DNA from: Blautia sp.
GTDB lineage: Bacteria > Bacillota > Clostridia > Lachnospirales > Lachnospiraceae
NCBI GenBank assembly: GCA_023664455.1
Contig: JAMPFM010000023.1
Coordinates: 1 to 43,610 of the forward strand
Length of the DNA stretch: 43,610 nucleotides
Direction of reading: 5' to 3'
Shown: positions 31,923 through 40,706 of the stretch, in pieces
How the letters are laid out: each line of letters begins with the position of its first letter
Position numbering within the stretch: position 1 is the stretch's first letter
Program-made: the position numbers and the translations under genes
The notes under the pieces: model-generated
Told to the model about the DNA's origin: nothing
What the model saw: only the letters and a program-made list of their open reading frames with translations
The model's database searches: none

Positions 31923-33128
31923 TTAAAACTTCTCAAAAACTGCCCGAACTTCTGCGTCTTCATTTCCACGGACTTCCTCATTCAGCTTAACAGTCTCTTT
32001 TCCGTCTTCGACACGCTGTTTCTGGCTTTCAAAAGTGGTCTGCTCATAATAGATAAGCGTCCCGTCCCAAGAGTACATAACAGAATACGCCGTTCCATCT
32101 TCCTGTACAAAGATGAATTTTACTTCTGTGTTTATATCCTTCTCATCGCAGATATAATATGCATAGTAAACATCTTCATACGCAAATTCCATCGTCTCTT
32201 CGATAAAGGAAACCGCTTTGTCCTTTAAGCCGGAAAGCTGGCTGTCCACTTCTCCAAGTGCAGGGCTTTCTCCATCTACCAGCCCTGCACAGCTATATAT
32301 CATTTCCGCCAGGGAGCCGTCTTCTGGGTCAATAAATAAGAGATACTGACGATTCTCCATGCTGTTTTCATACCAGAAAATCTCATAAAATCCGGTTTCC
32401 CCATTGATTAAAAAGTCATCGCCAAAATTCGCATTTACTTCCAGCCCTTCCGCGGAACGTCCCCAGATTTTATTCAGCCAGCCTTTGGAAATCTCAACTG
32501 CTTCCTCTTTTGAAATACCGCCCGCTTCCACGGTTTTTGCAATCTTTTTGCTTTCTTCTTCTTTCTGCGCCGCAATTTCATCTGCGTAGAGTTCCTTGGC
32601 TCTTTTTTCCAGCGCATAATTCTTTTTCTGGTTCAAATCGATAATTTCCAGCAGCTCCTCATCGGTCAGCTCCCTGTCTGGCAGGTAAAAGACTGCATCC
32701 GTCGTCAGGAAACAAAATTCATGCTGTTTTGCCTCTTCCACACTATCCACACGAAGCAGCTCGCCTTCCGGGAAAACGCCTGTCTGGTATTCCAGATACA
32801 GCTCCTCCATCCTATGCTCTTCCTGCGCCGTATATGCCCTGGTCTGGCTGTTTGCCTCCGCCTGCTGATTATCAACTTCTTCTGTCATGGTGTCTAAGTC
32901 TTCCTGCGACAGCTTTTCCATACGCTCCTGTACCACAGAATTTACAAACGCGCTTACCGGAATACTAACTGCTCCGACTACGGCAACAGCAACCGCCGCT
33001 GCAGCTGCCTTTTTCATCCAATATACTTTCTGTCCTTTTTTGTTCTTAACATTCTTAATCATATCTTTCTGCATATCCTCCTTAATCTGAATTGTCTCGA
33101 CTGCATCTTGCAACTCTTTCACATTCAT
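31923..33128 (-). CDS. Membrane-anchored anti-sigma factor-like protein
   Basis: 401 residues with an N-terminal cytosolic segment of about 38 residues, one membrane helix (about 39-62, rich in Ala/Val) and a large extracytoplasmic part. It follows the ECF sigma gene by 67 nt in the same direction, the usual position of the cognate anti-sigma factor. The external region has coiled-coil-like, charged stretches and two repeats that resemble PepSY-like sensor folds (ISKEEAVEISKGWLNK...; YYAYYICDEK...). No RsiW-type zinc motif is seen in the N-terminus. The role as anti-sigma factor is inferred from context and topology. GAAGAAATG-type initiation is plausible. Confidence 0.7.
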   Translation of the reverse strand: MNVKELQDAVETIQIKEDMQKDMIKNVKNKKGQKVYWMKKAAAAAVAVAVVGAVSIPVSAFVNSVVQERMEKLSQEDLDTMTEEVDNQQAEANSQTRAYTAQEEHRMEELYLEYQTGVFPEGELLRVDSVEEAKQHEFCFLTTDAVFYLPDRELTDEELLEIIDLNQKKNYALEKRAKELYADEIAAQKEEESKKIAKTVEAGGISKEEAVEISKGWLNKIWGRSAEGLEVNANFGDDFLINGETGFYEIFWYENSMENRQYLLFIDPEDGSLAEMIYSCAGLVDGESPALGEVDSQLSGLKDKAVSFIEETMEFAYEDVYYAYYICDEKDINTEVKFIFVQEDGTAYSVMYSWDGTLIYYEQTTFESQKQRVEDGKETVKLNEEVRGNEDAEVRAVFEKF

Positions 33129-33195
33129 TTCTTCTCTGCTCCTTTCTTCATGCCCAAAATACTTTTGGCATGTACAAGCTGTCTTTTGAAGCCTT

Positions 33196-33648
33196 TTACT
33201 CCTCCAGGATTAACTTCAACTCTTCCCGCCCCCTCTGTAACCTTTTTTTGACTGCGCTGACTGTGATTCCCATCATGGATGCTATTTCCGCCACCTTATA
33301 GCCTTCTATATAGTGCAGATAAATGACTATTTTCAGTTTATAAGGAAGTTTGACCAATGCAGTCAACGCTTCGCCTTGTTCCGGCATTTCGCAATAAGCG
33401 GTAATCTCTTCTACTGTCGTCTCAGGGTGTCTTACCCGCCATCTGCATAAATCCCGGCACCGGTTTGTCGCCACTTTAATCAGCCACGCTTTCTCATGCT
33501 CTTTGCTGCCAAAACCGGGCAGATGTTCCATATAACGACAGAAGGTATCCTGCACCGCGTCCTGCGCGTCCTGTTCGTTCCCCAGGATGACCATACAGAT
33601 TTTAAAAAGCATATCACTGTATTCCATCACAAGTTCCTCTACTGTCAT
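33196..33648 (-). CDS. ECF-type RNA polymerase sigma factor
   Basis: 150 residues, a minimal group 4 sigma factor with only regions 2 and 4. Region 2 spans about 5-75 (YSDMLFKICMVILGNEQDAQDAVQDTF, WLIKVATNRCRD). Region 4 spans about 98-148, with the helix-turn-helix KVAEIASMMGITVSAVKKRLQRGREEL. The start has AGGAGG 11 nt and AAGGA directly upstream. It is followed by the anti-sigma-like gene. An inverted repeat and a possible ECF promoter lie just upstream, which suggests autoregulation. Confidence 0.93.
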   Translation of the reverse strand: MTVEELVMEYSDMLFKICMVILGNEQDAQDAVQDTFCRYMEHLPGFGSKEHEKAWLIKVATNRCRDLCRWRVRHPETTVEEITAYCEMPEQGEALTALVKLPYKLKIVIYLHYIEGYKVAEIASMMGITVSAVKKRLQRGREELKLILEE

Positions 33649-33676
33649 TCCTTCTTTTTACCTCCTATACTATAAA

Positions 33677-33728
33677 CACGCTGTGGGCGCCCAAAAGGTG
33701 ACAAGGTTGAAAATTAAAATTTTCAACC
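33677..33728 (-). promoter_or_regulatory. Candidate ECF autoregulatory promoter with adjacent 11-bp inverted repeat
   Basis: On the minus strand, TGTCACC (33697-33703) and CGTG (33677-33680) are separated by 16 bp, the ECF-type spacing. Immediately upstream is a perfect dyad, GGTTGAAAATT and AATTTTCAACC with 2 bp between (33705-33728). The -35-like motif differs from the common AAC core, so the assignment is tentative. Confidence 0.35.
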
Positions 33729-33790
33729 GCGAATTTGCGCCTTACGGCTGCAAATATCGCACGTTAATCAAAAGCCGGCATATAAAAAGA

Positions 33791-33825
33791 GCCTGGCGTG
33801 GCAGCCTGACTCCTTTTATCTTTAT
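33791..33825 (-). terminator. Terminator of the CarD-like gene
   Basis: On the minus strand GAGTCAGGC pairs with GCCAGGCTC (one mismatch and one wobble), followed by TTTTTATA. It is about 20 nt after the stop at 33844. Confidence 0.55.
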
Positions 33826-33843
33826 TTCTCTTATGTGGCACAA

Positions 33844-34353
33844 TCATTCGTTTTTCTCGTGTATCCTGTTAAAAATGTACTCCTCGACGCTTTCTTTCGG
33901 TATGGATAATGCCAGCGACATCTCGCTGTAAAGCAGTTCTTCGGCTTTTTTCAGATAATGTTCGTCGGAAGAAAGCACTTTTTTCCCTTTCTGCATTCTG
34001 TCCTGTTTGCGCAGATATAATGTCTTGATAATCTGTACCAGGCTCTGGGAATCGTAGGTCTTGATTGCCTCTTTGTACATCTGCTCCCTTGTTTTTTCTT
34101 CCTTAATCCATACAGTCTCGATATCCGGAATTTCTCCAATTAGTTTCTTTGCGTCTTTTTCATTCATGATTCTTCTCATGACGATTTTCTCATTATCCAC
34201 CGGGGTATAAATGGTACTTCCTTTTTCAAAAACCGGCTCCAGAATATAATATTTCTTTTCCTTATCCAGTTTATCAATCGGATTTCCTGTAACAGCCGTC
34301 ACGCGACAGACTCCATGTCCCCCGCACATGATAAATTCGCCAACCTCAAACAT
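33844..34353 (-). CDS. CarD-family transcriptional regulator
   Basis: 169 residues. The N-terminal half is the RNA polymerase-interacting Tudor-like domain shared by CarD/CdnL and TRCF (FEVGEFIMCGGHGVCRVTAV, YYILEPVF, STIYTPVDN). The C-terminal half is an all-helical domain (LVQIIKTLYLRKQDRMQKGKK, LLYSEMSLALSIPKESVEEYI). Such proteins bind the RNA polymerase beta subunit and promoter DNA and modulate initiation, in several bacteria mainly at rRNA and stress promoters. Length and domain order are normal. It stands alone beside the sigma/anti-sigma pair. Identification is firm, the regulon unknown. Confidence 0.93.
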   Translation of the reverse strand: MFEVGEFIMCGGHGVCRVTAVTGNPIDKLDKEKKYYILEPVFEKGSTIYTPVDNEKIVMRRIMNEKDAKKLIGEIPDIETVWIKEEKTREQMYKEAIKTYDSQSLVQIIKTLYLRKQDRMQKGKKVLSSDEHYLKKAEELLYSEMSLALSIPKESVEEYIFNRIHEKNE

Positions 34354-34786
34354 TTTACCGCCTCCTAATACCTATAGTAAACGACATAATAAATCACGTT
34401 TTCATCTCTTGCATAAGCCATATGCAAGCTGCTGCAAGTCCGAAATGCAATTTCCAATGTCATTAACCATAAACCAACAATAGACTCCATCTCATACAAT
34501 AAGCTCCCTAATAACAGAAAGTACAACAAGAAAATCGCTTGCGCGATTATCTTATGTTGTCGAGCAATTTCCTACTAAATAGAAAGCGGCTCCCATCAAT
34601 GCCGGGAACAACATACCACTGCAAATATCAGGCTCTCAGAAGCAACTTATTAATATAGTTCTATTCTAACATTATTATTTCTAAAATGTAAGCATTTTTT
34701 CAATGACACGCTTATTTTTGTAAAAAAAGTATATGTTCCTATTTATAATCTGTCAATTTTGCCCATCGTGCTTTTCTGTTGCACAA
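34354..34786. other. Intergenic region with one copy of a 28-bp repeat
   Basis: AT-rich, no gene seen. A 28-bp sequence beginning acaagaaaatcgc occupies 34526-34553 and recurs in tandem at 36591-36645. Its core AATCGC-TTGC-GCGATT is a small hairpin. The region should contain the CarD promoter and the 3' end of the ABC transcript, but I see no strong terminator. Confidence 0.5.
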
Positions 34787-36562
34787 CTATTTCAGCTCGT
34801 TCGCCGTCTGATAGAAATGGTAATAAATGCCCCGGCGCTCCAATAACTGTTCATGATTTCCTTCCTCTACAATTCCCTGCTCCGTCAGCACCAGAATCCT
34901 GTCTGAATTGCGGATACTGGAAAGCCTGTGGGCGATGGTTATCGTCGTTCTGCCCTGCGCCAGATTCTGCAGGGATTTTGCTACCTGAAATTCACTTTCG
35001 TTATCCAGCGCAGACGTCGCCTCGTCCAGAATCAGTATCGGCGGGTTTTTCAAAAAGACTCTGGCAATGCTGATACGCTGTTTCTGCCCGCCCGATAATT
35101 TCACGCCGCGTTCTCCGACATAAGTGTCATATCCGTCCTTCAGCGCTTCGATAAATTCATGGGCTCCCGCTTTTTTCGCCGCCTCTACGACTTCTTCCCT
35201 CGTCGCGTCATTTCGTCCGTATGCGATATTCTCATAGACCGTCCCGGAAAAAAGATACACATCCTGCTGCACCATGCCGATATTCTGCCTCAGACTCTTT
35301 AATGTATAGCGGCGAATATTTTCGCCGTCCAGCGTAATTTCCCCTTCGTCTATGTTATAGAAACGCGGAATCAGATTACAGAGCGTCGTCTTGCCGCCGC
35401 CGGACGGTCCCACAATCGCAATTTTTTCCCCCGCCCGGATATCCAGATTCAGATTCTTAAAAACTATGTTATGGTCATCCGGGTAGGCAAAACTGACATT
35501 GGCAAAAGAAATATCGCCTTTTACCTGCTGGCAGGGCAGGGCGTCCGGCTCATCAAAAATTTCTATGTCGCTGTCCATGATTTCCACAAAACGCTCGATT
35601 CCCGTCATACCCCGTTGAAACTGCTCTGCAAATTCGATGATTCTTCGGACGGTGGCAATCAGCGTGGACACATACATGACATAAGCCACTAGGTCTCCGG
35701 GGGAAATCAACTCTTTTACCATAAAAAGACCGCCCACCGTCACGACCACCAGATACATCAGCCCATCGAACGCTCTCGTCGTCGTCCCGAAAGCCGCCAT
35801 AAACTTATAAGTTTCTTTTTTTATCAAGTAAAATTTCCGGTTGTCTTCTTCAAACTTCTCTTTCTCTTTTTCTTCATTGGTAAAAGCCTTCACGACTTTC
35901 TGTCCCAGCAGACTGTCCTCAATTCTCGCATTCAGCTCCCCAATCTGCACCCTCTGGCGTCGAAACGCCGAACGCAGACGCAGGTTGATAACCGTACAGA
36001 CGATAATCATCACTGGCACGACCGCAAAGATAATTAATGTCAGCAGAACGTTAATACGGGAAAGAATCACAAAAGAAATCACCGCTTTAATCGCTGCAAT
36101 AAAAAACTCTTCCGGGCAGTGGTGCGAAAATTCCGTCACGTCAAACAAATCGTTGGTAATCCGCCCCATAATCTGTCCAACTTTCGTATTATTATAATAA
36201 GTATCTGATAGTTTCTGCAAATGGGCATATGCATCCCTACGCATGTCCGTTTCCATTTCTGTCCCCATCACATGCCCTGTATACGCCATATAAAAATTCG
36301 CCATAGCATCAATGATTCTGAGCACGAGATACAAAACTCCCAGCCGGAGAATAACGCTTACACTGAGCGCCGCCAGATTACTCATTCCCGTATTCGTGAT
36401 ATAGCGCATAATCATTGGCAGAACCATCTCGCATATCGTCGTAAGCCCCGCGCAAAATAAATCCATGATTACAATTTTCCAATATTTCCGATAATAGGGC
36501 AGGAATCTTTTTAGTAATTCCCCCGCCGTATAATCCGATGCTGTTTCTTTTGCTTTTTGCAT
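34787..36562 (-). CDS. ABC exporter, single-gene (homodimeric-type) half-transporter
   Basis: 591 residues: an N-terminal six-helix membrane domain (about 25-320) and a C-terminal nucleotide-binding domain with Walker A GPSGGGKTT, signature LSGGQKQRIS, Walker B ILILDEATSALD and an intact H-loop (TIAHRLSSI). All catalytic residues are canonical, so it can work as a homodimer of the MsbA/multidrug type. GGGAG lies 7 nt before ATG 36562. It is not adjacent to a second half-transporter. Substrate unknown. Confidence 0.92.
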   Translation of the reverse strand: MQKAKETASDYTAGELLKRFLPYYRKYWKIVIMDLFCAGLTTICEMVLPMIMRYITNTGMSNLAALSVSVILRLGVLYLVLRIIDAMANFYMAYTGHVMGTEMETDMRRDAYAHLQKLSDTYYNNTKVGQIMGRITNDLFDVTEFSHHCPEEFFIAAIKAVISFVILSRINVLLTLIIFAVVPVMIIVCTVINLRLRSAFRRQRVQIGELNARIEDSLLGQKVVKAFTNEEKEKEKFEEDNRKFYLIKKETYKFMAAFGTTTRAFDGLMYLVVVTVGGLFMVKELISPGDLVAYVMYVSTLIATVRRIIEFAEQFQRGMTGIERFVEIMDSDIEIFDEPDALPCQQVKGDISFANVSFAYPDDHNIVFKNLNLDIRAGEKIAIVGPSGGGKTTLCNLIPRFYNIDEGEITLDGENIRRYTLKSLRQNIGMVQQDVYLFSGTVYENIAYGRNDATREEVVEAAKKAGAHEFIEALKDGYDTYVGERGVKLSGGQKQRISIARVFLKNPPILILDEATSALDNESEFQVAKSLQNLAQGRTTITIAHRLSSIRNSDRILVLTEQGIVEEGNHEQLLERRGIYYHFYQTANELK

Positions 36563-36590
36563 TTTACAACTCCCGCCTTTTTCCTATGCT

Positions 36591-36669
36591 ACAAGAAAAT
36601 CGCTTGCGCAATTATCTACAAGAAAATCGCTTGCGCGATTATCTTGGGAAGAATGCTTTGCATTCTTCC
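36591..36669. repeat. Tandem 27-bp repeat and a perfect 10-bp hairpin upstream of the ABC gene
   Basis: acaagaaaatcgcttgcgc(a/g)attatct occurs at 36591 and again at 36618. GGAAGAATGC (36647-36656) and its perfect complement (36660-36669) follow with a 3-nt loop. The whole block lies 30-110 bp upstream of the ABC exporter start on the minus strand, in its leader or promoter. Confidence 0.75.
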
Positions 36670-36690
36670 GCTGTATCGAATAATCTTAAT

Positions 36691-36730
36691 TATGTAAATA
36701 AGCCCCTCATATCCTAAAATACAAGGGGCT
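36691..36730 (-). terminator. Terminator of the adenosylhomocysteinase gene
   Basis: AGCCCCT (36701-36707) and AGGGGCT (36724-36730) pair around a 16-nt loop, followed on the minus strand by TATTTACAT. The stem lies 25 nt after the stop codon. Confidence 0.7.
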
Positions 36731-36754
36731 GTGTTTGAGACTGAACGTGCACAC

Positions 36755-38002
36755 TTATAGAGAATAACTGTTCAGATATTTTTCCTGCTCTGGCGTCAAG
36801 ACGTCGATTTCTTTGCCAAGGAATGCCAGCTTCCGTTTCGCCACATCCCTATCTACCTCTTCCGGCACGTCAATCAGCTTCTCTTGCAGCTCGCTTCCAT
36901 GCTCTACCAGATATTTCGCGGAAAGCGCCTGAATCGCAAAACTCATATCCATGATTTCCGCCGGATGTCCGTCGCCTGCTGCCAGATTGACAAGACGTCC
37001 TTCCGCCAGCACAAAAATCCACTGTCCGCTAGGAAGTTTATATCCCATGATATTCTTTCTCTGTTCCCTTGTCTCTACGGCGTTTGCCTTTAACCATGCC
37101 ATGTCAATTTCGCAATCGAAATGACCTGCATTACAAAGAATCGCACCTTCTTTCATAACTGCAAAATCTTCTTTATCAATTACGGCGTCGCATCCCGTTA
37201 CGGTAACGAAGAAATCACCGACTTTTGCCGCTTCCTGCATGGGCATAACGTCAAAGCCGTCCATAACTGCCTCGATTGCCTTAATCGGGTCGATTTCCGT
37301 GACGATGACCCTTGCGCCAAGTCCTTTTGCCCTCATCGCAGTCCCTTTGCCGCACCATCCATAGCCCGCTACGACTACAATCTTGCCGGCTACGATTAAA
37401 TTCGTCGTCCTGTTGATACCGTCCCATACGGACTGACCCGTACCGTATCTGTTATCAAAAAAGTGCTTACATGCTGCATTGTTGACGCGCACCATCGGGA
37501 ATTTCAACTCGCCCGCTTTATTCATCGCCTCTAAACGGATGATGCCTGTGGTCGTCTCTTCGCATCCCCCGATAATATTCGGAATCAAGTGCGGCAGTTC
37601 CTTATGCACCATATTTACAAGGTCTCCGCCGTCGTCAATGATGATGTTTGGTCCCACTTCCAATACATGGCGGATATGATTCTCATACTCTTCCTGCGTT
37701 GCATCATACCATGCGTGTACTTCCAGACCCGCTTTTACCAATGCCGCCGCCACATCATCCTGCGTGGACAATGGATTGGAACCCGTAACATACATTTCTG
37801 CGCCGCCCGCCTTTAAAACAAGGCAAAGATATGCGGTCTTCGCTTCCAGATGCACGGATAAAGCTACCTTTTTCCCTGCAAACGGTTTTGACTCGGAAAA
37901 CTCTTTTTCCAAAGTGCGAAGCAAGTCACAATTTCTCTTGACCCACTCGATTTTTCTTTCGCCAGATTCGGCTAAGTTAATGTCCTTGATTTCACTGCTC
38001 AT
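36755..38002 (-). CDS. ahcY: Adenosylhomocysteinase (or S-inosylhomocysteine hydrolase)
   Basis: A 415-residue NAD-dependent hydrolase that cleaves S-adenosylhomocysteine to homocysteine and adenosine. Conserved parts are visible: VHLEAKTA (substrate His), IIDDGGD, EETTTGI, the catalytic Lys/Asp region ACKHFFDNRYGTGQS, and the NAD-binding VVAGYGWCGKG. It belongs to the short type: the C-terminus ends near LTPEQEKYLNSYSL and lacks the KxxxYRY tail of long bacterial and eukaryotic enzymes; RYGTG replaces LYGCR. The start at ATG 38002 (MSSEIKD) is chosen because AAGGAGG lies 8 nt upstream; the longer frame begins inside that site. An MTA/SAH deaminase lies nearby, so S-inosylhomocysteine could be the true substrate. 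Confidence 0.93.
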   Translation of the reverse strand: MSSEIKDINLAESGERKIEWVKRNCDLLRTLEKEFSESKPFAGKKVALSVHLEAKTAYLCLVLKAGGAEMYVTGSNPLSTQDDVAAALVKAGLEVHAWYDATQEEYENHIRHVLEVGPNIIIDDGGDLVNMVHKELPHLIPNIIGGCEETTTGIIRLEAMNKAGELKFPMVRVNNAACKHFFDNRYGTGQSVWDGINRTTNLIVAGKIVVVAGYGWCGKGTAMRAKGLGARVIVTEIDPIKAIEAVMDGFDVMPMQEAAKVGDFFVTVTGCDAVIDKEDFAVMKEGAILCNAGHFDCEIDMAWLKANAVETREQRKNIMGYKLPSGQWIFVLAEGRLVNLAAGDGHPAEIMDMSFAIQALSAKYLVEHGSELQEKLIDVPEEVDRDVAKRKLAFLGKEIDVLTPEQEKYLNSYSL

Positions 38003-38061
38003 AAACATTTCCTCCTTCAATAAACTCTAGAATGTTACTACATCAGACCAGCCGAATTTTT

Positions 38062-38094
38062 ATTATAGTGATGGTCGTCTGCCCTATCATCACT
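38062..38094 (-). promoter_or_regulatory. ahcY promoter -10 with adjacent inverted repeat
   Basis: A perfect TATAAT (minus strand, 38062-38067) precedes the ahcY leader. AGTGATG and CATCACT (38067-38073 and 38088-38094) form a 7-bp inverted repeat over the -10 to -35 spacer; no good -35 is present, so an activator or repressor site is possible. I see no SAH or SAM riboswitch consensus here. Confidence 0.45.
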
Positions 38095-38235
38095 TTTGTA
38101 ATTCCTTATTATATAAAAAAATTGAGGATTTTTCTAGTACTTCCGGCAATTATTTTGTACTCTTTTTATCGGACCTCATGAAATAGCAGAATAATGGCGA
38201 TTTCTCTTGACAGACTATGCCTTCCCAAAAACTAT

Positions 38236-38305
38236 TTGAATCTCCCGTCTTCCCGTGGTAAGATAGTGCCCGTAGGCTGATGAAAGCAGCGTAGGGAGAG
38301 GTAAA
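38236..38305 (+). promoter_or_regulatory. azlCD promoter and short leader hairpin
   Basis: TTGAAT (38236-38241), a 17-bp spacer and TAAGAT (38259-38264) precede a leader of about 35 nt. In the leader, GCTG/CAGC forms a small stem and CCC upstream can pair with the GGG of the GGGAGAGG ribosome binding site. This may moderate translation of azlC. Confidence 0.5.
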
Positions 38306-38307
38306 CG

Positions 38308-39036
38308 ATGCAGAAACAAAAGACATGGCAAAAAGCGTTAAAAACGGCGTTTCCATACACCATCCCGATTTTTGCGGGATTCTGGTTTCTGGGAATCGCC
38401 TATGGAATCTATATGAACGTATCGGGGTTTTCTTTCGTGTACCCGATGCTGATGGGGCTGACCATCTTTGGCGGCAGCCTGGAATTTATCGCGGTCAGTA
38501 TGCTGCTTTCCACATTCGCCCCCTTACAGACTCTGATCATGGCGTTGATGATACAGGCGCGCCATTTATTTTACGGCATTTCCATGCTGGATAAATTCAA
38601 GGGGATGGGATGGAAAAAATTCTATCTGATTTTCGGAATGTGCGATGAAACATTCAGCATCAATTTCACCGCAGATATTCCGGAAGATGTCGATAAAGGA
38701 TGGTTCTATTTCTTCGTAACGCTGCTGAATCACTTTTACTGGGTCAGCGGGGCGACGCTTGGCGGTCTGCTCGGAAACCTGATTCAATTTAATACGGAAG
38801 GATTGGATTTTGTCATGACGGCTATGTTTGTCGTCATCTTCTTGGAACAGTGGCTGAAGGAAAAACACCACGCCAGCGCATACATCGGTCTGGTATCCAG
38901 CTTCACCTGTCTCTTGCTTTTCGGCGCAGACAGTTTCCTGATTCCTACGATGATCTGTATCCTGATTCTGCTCTCCGTATTCCGCAAACCGATTGAGACC
39001 AAAATCACCGAAACACAAATGGAGGATCCTGCATGA
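38308..39036 (+). CDS. azlC: AzlC-family branched-chain amino acid exporter subunit
   Basis: 242 residues, hydrophobic throughout, with the AzlC pattern ([22 protein letters not shown] near the N-terminus, [25 protein letters not shown]). With the small AzlD subunit it forms an exporter of branched-chain amino acids and their analogues. GGGAGAGG is 6 nt upstream of ATG 38308. Its stop overlaps the azlD start (ATGA). No Lrp-type regulator gene is adjacent. Confidence 0.93.
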   Translation: MQKQKTWQKALKTAFPYTIPIFAGFWFLGIAYGIYMNVSGFSFVYPMLMGLTIFGGSLEFIAVSMLLSTFAPLQTLIMALMIQARHLFYGISMLDKFKGMGWKKFYLIFGMCDETFSINFTADIPEDVDKGWFYFFVTLLNHFYWVSGATLGGLLGNLIQFNTEGLDFVMTAMFVVIFLEQWLKEKHHASAYIGLVSSFTCLLLFGADSFLIPTMICILILLSVFRKPIETKITETQMEDPA

Positions 39037-39362
39037 TGACTCTATCGCAACAAATCATGACCATAGCCTTATGCGTCCTAGGCACGATGCTTACGAGGTT
39101 TTTACCCTTTCTAATATTTTCATCCAAGCGTCCCACCCCCAGATACATACAATATCTGGGCAAAGCGCTGCCCGGCGCAATCTTTGCCATGCTCGTCGTC
39201 TACTGCCTGAGAAATGTGTCCATCTCTCAGTTCAGCTATGGTATCCCGGAGCTGATTGCAATCATTATCACGACGCTTCTGCATGTATGGAAACGGCAAA
39301 TGCTCGTGTCAATCGCCGGGGGAACGCTGTGCTATATGTTGCTGGTGCAGTTTATTTTTTAA
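39033..39362 (+). CDS. azlD: AzlD-family small subunit of branched-chain amino acid exporter
   Basis: 109 residues with about four membrane helices and the AzlD signature [12 protein letters not shown]...[19 protein letters not shown]. It overlaps azlC by 4 bp and has GGAGG 7 nt upstream of its ATG. It converges on mtaD with a single base between the two stop codons, so the transcripts must overlap. Confidence 0.93.
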   Translation: MMTLSQQIMTIALCVLGTMLTRFLPFLIFSSKRPTPRYIQYLGKALPGAIFAMLVVYCLRNVSISQFSYGIPELIAIIITTLLHVWKRQMLVSIAGGTLCYMLLVQFIF

Positions 39363-39363
39363 A

Positions 39364-40665
39364 TTAATAAACTTTTTTATCCAGTCCCATTCTGACAATA
39401 ATGTCATTTATTTTCCGGTAAATGAGCTGCTCGTCCATCGTCAGCAGTTTACGGTGTTCCATCGTAATCTGTCCGTTAATGATGACCGTGTCTACTTCGG
39501 AGCCGTTCGCCGAATAAGAAAGCGCCGCAATCAGATTATTTCTGGGCGTTAATGCCGGTGTATTCAAATCAAGAATCGCCAAATCCGCCTTTTTCCCCAC
39601 TTCAATCGAGCCGATTTCCTTTTCCAGCCCCAGCGCCTTCGCACCGTTTATCGTGGCAATGCGGAATCCTTCTTTCGCGCTGACGCACTGCGGCGTCTTG
39701 CCGGTTCCTTTATGGATTAAGGTAAGCAGACTCAGTTCATGGAACATATTCAGACAGTTATTGCTTGCCGCGCCGTCCGTTCCGAGGCAGACGTTGACGC
39801 CTTTATCCAGCATTTTCGCAATCGGTGCAAAACCGTTTCCAAGCTTCATATTACTTGCCGGATTGGTAACGACGCTGACATGATGCGCTTTCAAAATCTC
39901 GATATCCTCATCCGTTACCTGGACGCAGTGTGCCGCAATCGCCGGTACATCGAAAATCCCTGTTTTTTCCGCCAGCGCTATCGGCGTGCATCCATACTTT
40001 TCCTGAATCTGCTCTATCTCGCTGACACTTTCCGAAAGATGGATATGAATCCCCATATGATTCTTCTTCGCTTCCCCGGAAACGATTTTCAGAAATTCGT
40101 CGTCACATGTATAAGGCGCATGGGGTCCTAAGAGAAAAGTCAGCCTGTCGCAGTCCGCCGCCGCGTCTCTTTCCGCATATGCCTGTTTTAGCCGCATCTG
40201 TCCGGCTTCATCATTTCCGCTTCCCACAAGCCCGCGGCAGATCACCGCACGCATTCCGCTTTCCTTCACTGCCCTGGTCGTCTGATGGATATTCATCTGC
40301 ATATCATTGAAACAAGTGGTGCCGCTTTTCATCATCTCGATAATCGCCAGATTTGCACCCCAATAAGTATCCTCATCCGTCATCTGCTGCTCAATCGGGT
40401 CAATCGTCCCAAACAGCCAGTCCATAAAGGATAAGTCGTCCGCCACATTACGCATAAAAGACATGTAAGAATGCGTATGGCAATTCACCAGCCCCGGAAT
40501 CACAAGTTTATTCGTCCCGTCAATGACCTTATCCTCCACAAACCCTGACGGTTCCTGCCCGATTCCCGTAATCCTGTCTTTTTCAATGTAAAGACTCGTT
40601 TCCTTAATAACATCTTCTTCGCCCTGCGGCACGATAACCAATGCGTTTTTAATTACGATTCCCAT
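39364..40665 (-). CDS. mtaD: 5-methylthioadenosine/S-adenosylhomocysteine deaminase (MtaD-type amidohydrolase)
   Basis: 433 residues of the amidohydrolase superfamily. Metal and catalytic residues fit the T. maritima enzyme: H63 and H65 (NCHTHSYM), H182 (GPHAPYT), H209 with E212 (IHLSES), H246 (AAHCVQV) and D297 (LGTDGAASN). It deaminates methylthioadenosine and SAH to the inosyl compounds. GCAGGA lies 7 nt upstream of the ATG. The hairpin repeat copy 2 is 42 bp upstream. Its partner ahcY is about 1.3 kb away on the same strand, separated by azlCD on the other strand. Related guanine or chlorohydrolase activities cannot be excluded, but the motif set favours MtaD. Confidence 0.9.
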   Translation of the reverse strand: MGIVIKNALVIVPQGEEDVIKETSLYIEKDRITGIGQEPSGFVEDKVIDGTNKLVIPGLVNCHTHSYMSFMRNVADDLSFMDWLFGTIDPIEQQMTDEDTYWGANLAIIEMMKSGTTCFNDMQMNIHQTTRAVKESGMRAVICRGLVGSGNDEAGQMRLKQAYAERDAAADCDRLTFLLGPHAPYTCDDEFLKIVSGEAKKNHMGIHIHLSESVSEIEQIQEKYGCTPIALAEKTGIFDVPAIAAHCVQVTDEDIEILKAHHVSVVTNPASNMKLGNGFAPIAKMLDKGVNVCLGTDGAASNNCLNMFHELSLLTLIHKGTGKTPQCVSAKEGFRIATINGAKALGLEKEIGSIEVGKKADLAILDLNTPALTPRNNLIAALSYSANGSEVDTVIINGQITMEHRKLLTMDEQLIYRKINDIIVRMGLDKKVY

Positions 40666-40706
40666 AAAATAATCCTGCTCCTTTTCTTAATTATCATTTA
40701 GAAATA

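Noticed and set aside
38003-38100. SAM/SAH riboswitch upstream of ahcY
   Set aside because: A dyad and a -10 box are present, but no SAH or SAM riboswitch core sequence could be recognised.
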